DNA of 64,000 bases from Aquilaria yunnanensis (Eukaryota > Streptophyta > Magnoliopsida > Malvales > Thymelaeaceae), in assembly GCA_039654915.1 (NCBI GenBank), contig CM077593.1:42626501-42690500 (forward strand), written 5' to 3'. The position numbers were made by a program, and so were the translations under genes. This document shows, piece by piece, positions 60,401 to 64,000 of the stretch; within the stretch, counting starts at the first letter, position 1, and each line of letters starts with the position of its first letter. Below the pieces are notes generated by a model that worked only from the letters and a program-made list of their open reading frames with translations, was not told the origin of the DNA and did no database searches.

Positions 60401-60714
60401 TGTGTAGGCATGAGCATTAAAATATTTTTTTATATGGCCGTACATATTTTATTCATGTTTTCTTTAAATCCCGCTAAACCACCGTCTTAGTTTAATAAAC
60501 TTAAGTGTTTTATTAGAACTAAGTAAATATTTTTCTTAACTCTCAAGTAAATACTAAACGCTAGGCAAGTGGCTAGGATTTACATAGTAAATCTTAGCAA
60601 AAGATCCTGAAAATGAGGAATAATTCTGGCCTAGTTAAGAGTTTGGATTAGCCAACAGAATAATTTAGCCTAATTAAGAAATTAACTAGTTATTTATTAG
60701 GATGCTTCTTCACA
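57433..60714 (+). mobile_element. Solo LTR of 3,282 bp, probably a gypsy family, inside copia-2
   Basis: The segment starts TGTGAGAACCC and ends TTCTTCACA (TG...CA). It is flanked by GAAGT (57428-57432) and GATGT (60715-60719), one mismatch. Removing it joins the copia-2 frame (IIEV...FVIDLTQ) without a shift, which supports the ends. It contains no polyprotein. Length and style suggest a Tekay/Del-like chromovirus LTR, but family assignment needs a search. A GC-rich, word-repetitive part at 59100-59450 gives long spurious frames. Confidence 0.75.
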
Positions 60715-63540
60715 GATGTCCTTTTTGTTATTGATTTGACTCAAATCTATTAAGTGTTAGGAAACCTTTGTGAAAAGATTAAGCTCTAAATTTTAAAGGT
60801 AATGCATGTATTATTAAAGATAAAAGAGAAAAGCATCACAGTTGCAAAAGTTAAGATGAGTAGGAATATTGTTTTTCCTCTAGCTATGTCACTACATGAT
60901 GATCTTATTTTGAAAAGTGATATAGCATATGAATCATTTTTATGGAATTTAAGATATGAACATTTGAATTATAAATTTTTGAAGTTGTTAAAGGACAAAA
61001 ATGTAGTCCTTGGTTTACCTAATACAGGCAAAATTGATAAAGTTTGTGATGGATGTATATATAAGAAGATGAGCAAACTCCCATTTCCAAAGACATCCTA
61101 GAGAGCAAAAAAGCCCCTAGAGCTGGTTCACTCGGATTTAGCTGGTCCAACCAGAACTCAATCATTAAATGGCAACAAATACTTTATTCTATTTGTTGAT
61201 GACTTCACCAGGATGATGTGGATTTATTTCTTAAAAAGAAAATGAAAAGCCTTTGAAGCATTTAAGAAATTCAAAAAACTTGTAGAAAATGAAGGTGGAA
61301 GATCCATCAAAATTTTGATGACGAATTGAAGTGGAGAATATACTTCTGCAAAATTTGCCAGATTTTGTCAACAAAATGGAATAAGGAGGCAAGTAACGGT
61401 TCTATGCACCCCACAGCGGAATGAAGTTACAGAAAGAAAGAACAGAACAGTTGTTGAAATGACTCAAAGTATGTTAAAAGATAAAAGAATTCCAAATAGT
61501 TTTTGGGTTGAAGGAGTAAACACACCTATTTACATCCTGAATAGACCTCCAAAAAAAGCTATGCTAAACAAAACACTATAGGAAGCATGACATCATTGAA
61601 AACCCTAGGTACAACAAGTTATAATATTTGGTTGCATAGGTTATGCTCACATTGATGCCCAACAAAGAGAGAAGTTTGATCATAAAGGAGAAAAATATAT
61701 CTTCACTAGATATAACGATGAATCAAAACATCATCACTTATATAATCCAGGCATGAGCAAATTTATTATTGCTCGATATGGTTTCTTTGATGAAGTAAAG
61801 ACTTGGAAATAACAAGAAGACAATTGTAGAGGGAAAAAAATAATTCAAACAATGGAGCTTGAAGGATATCAAAAAGATCATGGTATTGGATCTGACAAGA
61901 CAAATATTGAAGTTGGTCCATCTACTTCATACTAACCAGATGACGTTGCACTAGATTATGATACTCTCCTAAGAAAGGTTCAAAGTTTAGCAAATATTTA
62001 TGAAAGTAATCAGAGATTATCTTTATTTGCATGTGAACCCCAAAGTTTTGAAGAAACTGCAAAAGATGAAGTCTGGTCTAAAGCCATGGATAAAGAAATT
62101 AAAATGATCAAGAAAAACAGGACATGAGAACTAGTTGATCTACATGAAGGTAAAGATGTTATTGGGTTGAAATGGGTATACAAGACCAAGTATAATGAGC
62201 ATGGATCAATTCAGAAGCATAAAGGTCGGTTAGTTGCTAAAGGATACTTATAATAGCTAGAAATTGACTACAATGAAACATTTGCACCGATAATGTGCAT
62301 GGAGACAATCACAATAATTTTAGCATTGACAACTCAAATGGAGTAGTCAGTTTATCAGCTTGATGTGAAATTAGCATTTCTCAATAGAGAGTTAGCTGAG
62401 GAAGTATATGTGGAGTAGCCGCAAGGTTACAAAATCAAAGAATAGGAGCAAAAAGTTTACAAATTACAGAAGACATTATATGGACTAAAGCAAGTCTCTT
62501 GAGCATGGAATATGAAAATTGATAATTACTTTTGACAAAATGGATTCCAAATGAGCCAAAGTGAGTCGTCACTTTATGTGAAAAATGAAGGTACAAGTGA
62601 TATGCTTATATTGTGCTTATATGTTGATGATCTCATATGTACAGGTTCAAATCCAAAGATGACTGAACAGCTCAAAAAGGCTCTGATCGAAGAATATGAT
62701 ATGACAGAATTGGGTCTTATGAAGTATTTTTTAGGAATTTAGATACAACAATCAAAAGGTGAGATATTCATTTCATAAGAAAAATGTGCCAAAGATGTAC
62801 TTCAAAAATTTCAGATGAGCAATTGTAATCCTATAGCTATACCACTTTATGTGAATGAGAAGTTGAAAGAATATGATTGAGCACCAAAAATGGATGCAAA
62901 TATGTACCAAAGTTTAGTTGGTTCACTTATCCACTTGACAAATACAAGGCTAGACATAATTTATTCGGTTAGTCTAATTTCAAAGTTTATGAATCAATTA
63001 AGTAAGTTACATTTTACAATAGCAAAATGGATTCTTAGGTATCTACAAAGTACTAAGAAGCTTGAGATCCGATACGTCAAAGAAGCCGATAACAAATTAG
63101 TTGGATATACAAATGGTGATTGGGTAGGTTCATTTGATGAACATAAAACCACATAACGATATTTTTTTAGTCTTGGGAAAAAAAATTATATCAAGGGCAT
63201 CCAAGAAATAGAAAATTCTATTATTATCATCTGCTGATATAGAATATATAGCTAGAACAGATGCAACATATGAAGCAGTCTGGTTAAGAAGACTTCTGGC
63301 TGACTTGCAACAAAAACAAGATGGTTTAACAACTATTTATGGTGACAATATGTCAGCAATAGTTTTGACAAAAGATCTAGTGTTTCATGCACAGACAAAG
63401 CATATTGAATTATGATATCATTTCATTAGAGATTTGATGTAGAAAGGAGAAATCCAGTTGAAATATATTAATTCAAAAGATTAGCTAGCAGATATCTTTA
63501 TGAAAATTGTGACAAAAAAAAACTATTGAAGTTTCAAAAA
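60715..63540 (+). pseudogene. Copia-2 integrase, RT and RNase H remnant
   Basis: The pre-integrase zinc region has YEHLNYKFL (about 60955) and CDGCIYKKMSKLPF (about 61047). Integrase shows HSDLAGP (about 61130), MTN-stop-SGEY (about 61318) where TDNGGE is expected, and ERKNRT (about 61433). RT spans about 62060-62760 with AFAP-like ETFAPI and YVDD (62620-62631). RNase H ends with SSADIEYIA, KHIEL and LADIF near 63225-63500. Many stops replace Trp, Gln or Arg codons, as expected from C-to-T decay of methylated DNA. Confidence 0.85.
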
Positions 63541-63564
63541 ATAAAAATTACAAATTAAAGGGTG

Positions 63565-64000
63565 TGTTGAAAAGATAATTTATAATTTTTTAATGAAGAA
63601 AGCATGTATGGAGGTGGCAAGATTGAAGCTTTTCGCAAAAGGGGTCAGCACAAATTTGGTTGTACTTAGGTGTACTTTGATAATGGCAATGCTAATTTTT
63701 ACCAAGTGGAGCAGCTTTTTTTTTTGCCTAGTAATTAAGTAAATATGTAAAAAAAATTAGTGATTGGTTAGTTTATTAAGAGTCAAAAAAACCCACAGCT
63801 GTATACTCTGCTTTTTGGAGTCAAAATTGCGGCTAGGATAACAATTCCACTTAGAATTCTTATTGCTTAAAGCGGCAAACAATCCTTATAAATACTCAAG
63901 GTTATATGTTTTATTGTATGAGTATTGTCTCCATGAAATAAAATATAAGCAAAGAGCTTTTATTTTCATCTCTTCATCTCTTCGTCCCTCTCTTTGCCTT
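63565..64000 (+). repeat. 3' LTR of copia-2, cut by window end
   Basis: After the end of RNase H and a short A/G-rich stretch with GGG (63560-63562), the LTR starts TGTTGAAAAG. TATAAATA at about 63887-63894 would be its promoter. No second copy is available in the window to check it. Confidence 0.6.

Larger units (their letters stand above)
56731..64000 (+). mobile_element. Copia-2: degenerate Ty1/copia element, plus strand, with nested solo LTR
   Basis: Gag and protease (56731-57432), pre-integrase zinc region, integrase, RT and RNase H (60715-63540) follow in copia order. A 3' LTR then starts at 63565 and runs past the window end. A 3.3-kb solo LTR interrupts it at 57433-60714. The 5' LTR is not identified. 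Stops are scattered through all domains, so it is long dead. Confidence 0.85.

Overview
This window is repeat-dense plant nuclear DNA, most likely from a eudicot. I base that on AT-rich host sequence interleaved with long LTR retrotransposons of plant lineages (Ty3/gypsy Tat, Ty1/copia), short GT-AG introns and a tRNA-like SINE head. I found no convincing host protein-coding gene, rRNA, CRISPR array or prokaryotic feature. Almost everything that can be interpreted is nested retrotransposon.

Region 1 (758-24776) is a minus-strand Tat-type element, called 'outer' here, flanked by the 5-bp target-site duplication ATTTT. Two later insertions sit in it. One is a 1,416-bp solo copia LTR at 2191-3606 (duplication CATCA). 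The other is a complete plus-strand sister element, 'inner', at 11326-22621 (duplication CGTGT), which splits the outer gag-pol. The inner LTRs differ at about one position by eye, so it is very young. The outer LTRs differ at about six positions plus a 12-bp indel. The opposite orientations create a palindrome with arms of 9-10 kb.

Region 2 (24782-36382) is AT-rich intergenic DNA. It holds a SINE-like head, a 3 x 130-bp tandem repeat, two (TA)n tracts in a local duplication, and a truncated copia LTR (33125-34131).

Region 3 (36383-53262) is a nest of three levels. A decayed minus-strand Tat-like element (gag remnant 36383-37105, PBS and LTR remnant 52856-53262) was entered by a minus-strand copia element (copia-1, 37106-52855). 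Copia-1 was then entered in its leader by a second Tat subfamily member ('Tat-3', 43010-50462, duplication ATTTG), which has lost most of pol.

Region 4 (53263-64000) has an unresolved AT-rich LTR-like stretch and then a plus-strand copia element (copia-2, about 56731 to the window end). Copia-2 is riddled with stop codons and interrupted by a 3,282-bp solo LTR (57433-60714).

The most interesting feature is a second gene carried by all three better-preserved Tat elements. It lies between pol and the 3' LTR, on the strand opposite to gag-pol. It has its own TATA box and four exons whose intron positions and phases (1, 1, 0) agree in two clearly different subfamilies. It encodes about 708 residues: an N-terminal domain of the 'putative gypsy type transposon' (Transposase_28) type and a C-terminal coiled coil. 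It converges tail-to-tail with gag-pol, and between the two 3' ends lies an array of a roughly 30-nt motif with inverted ends.
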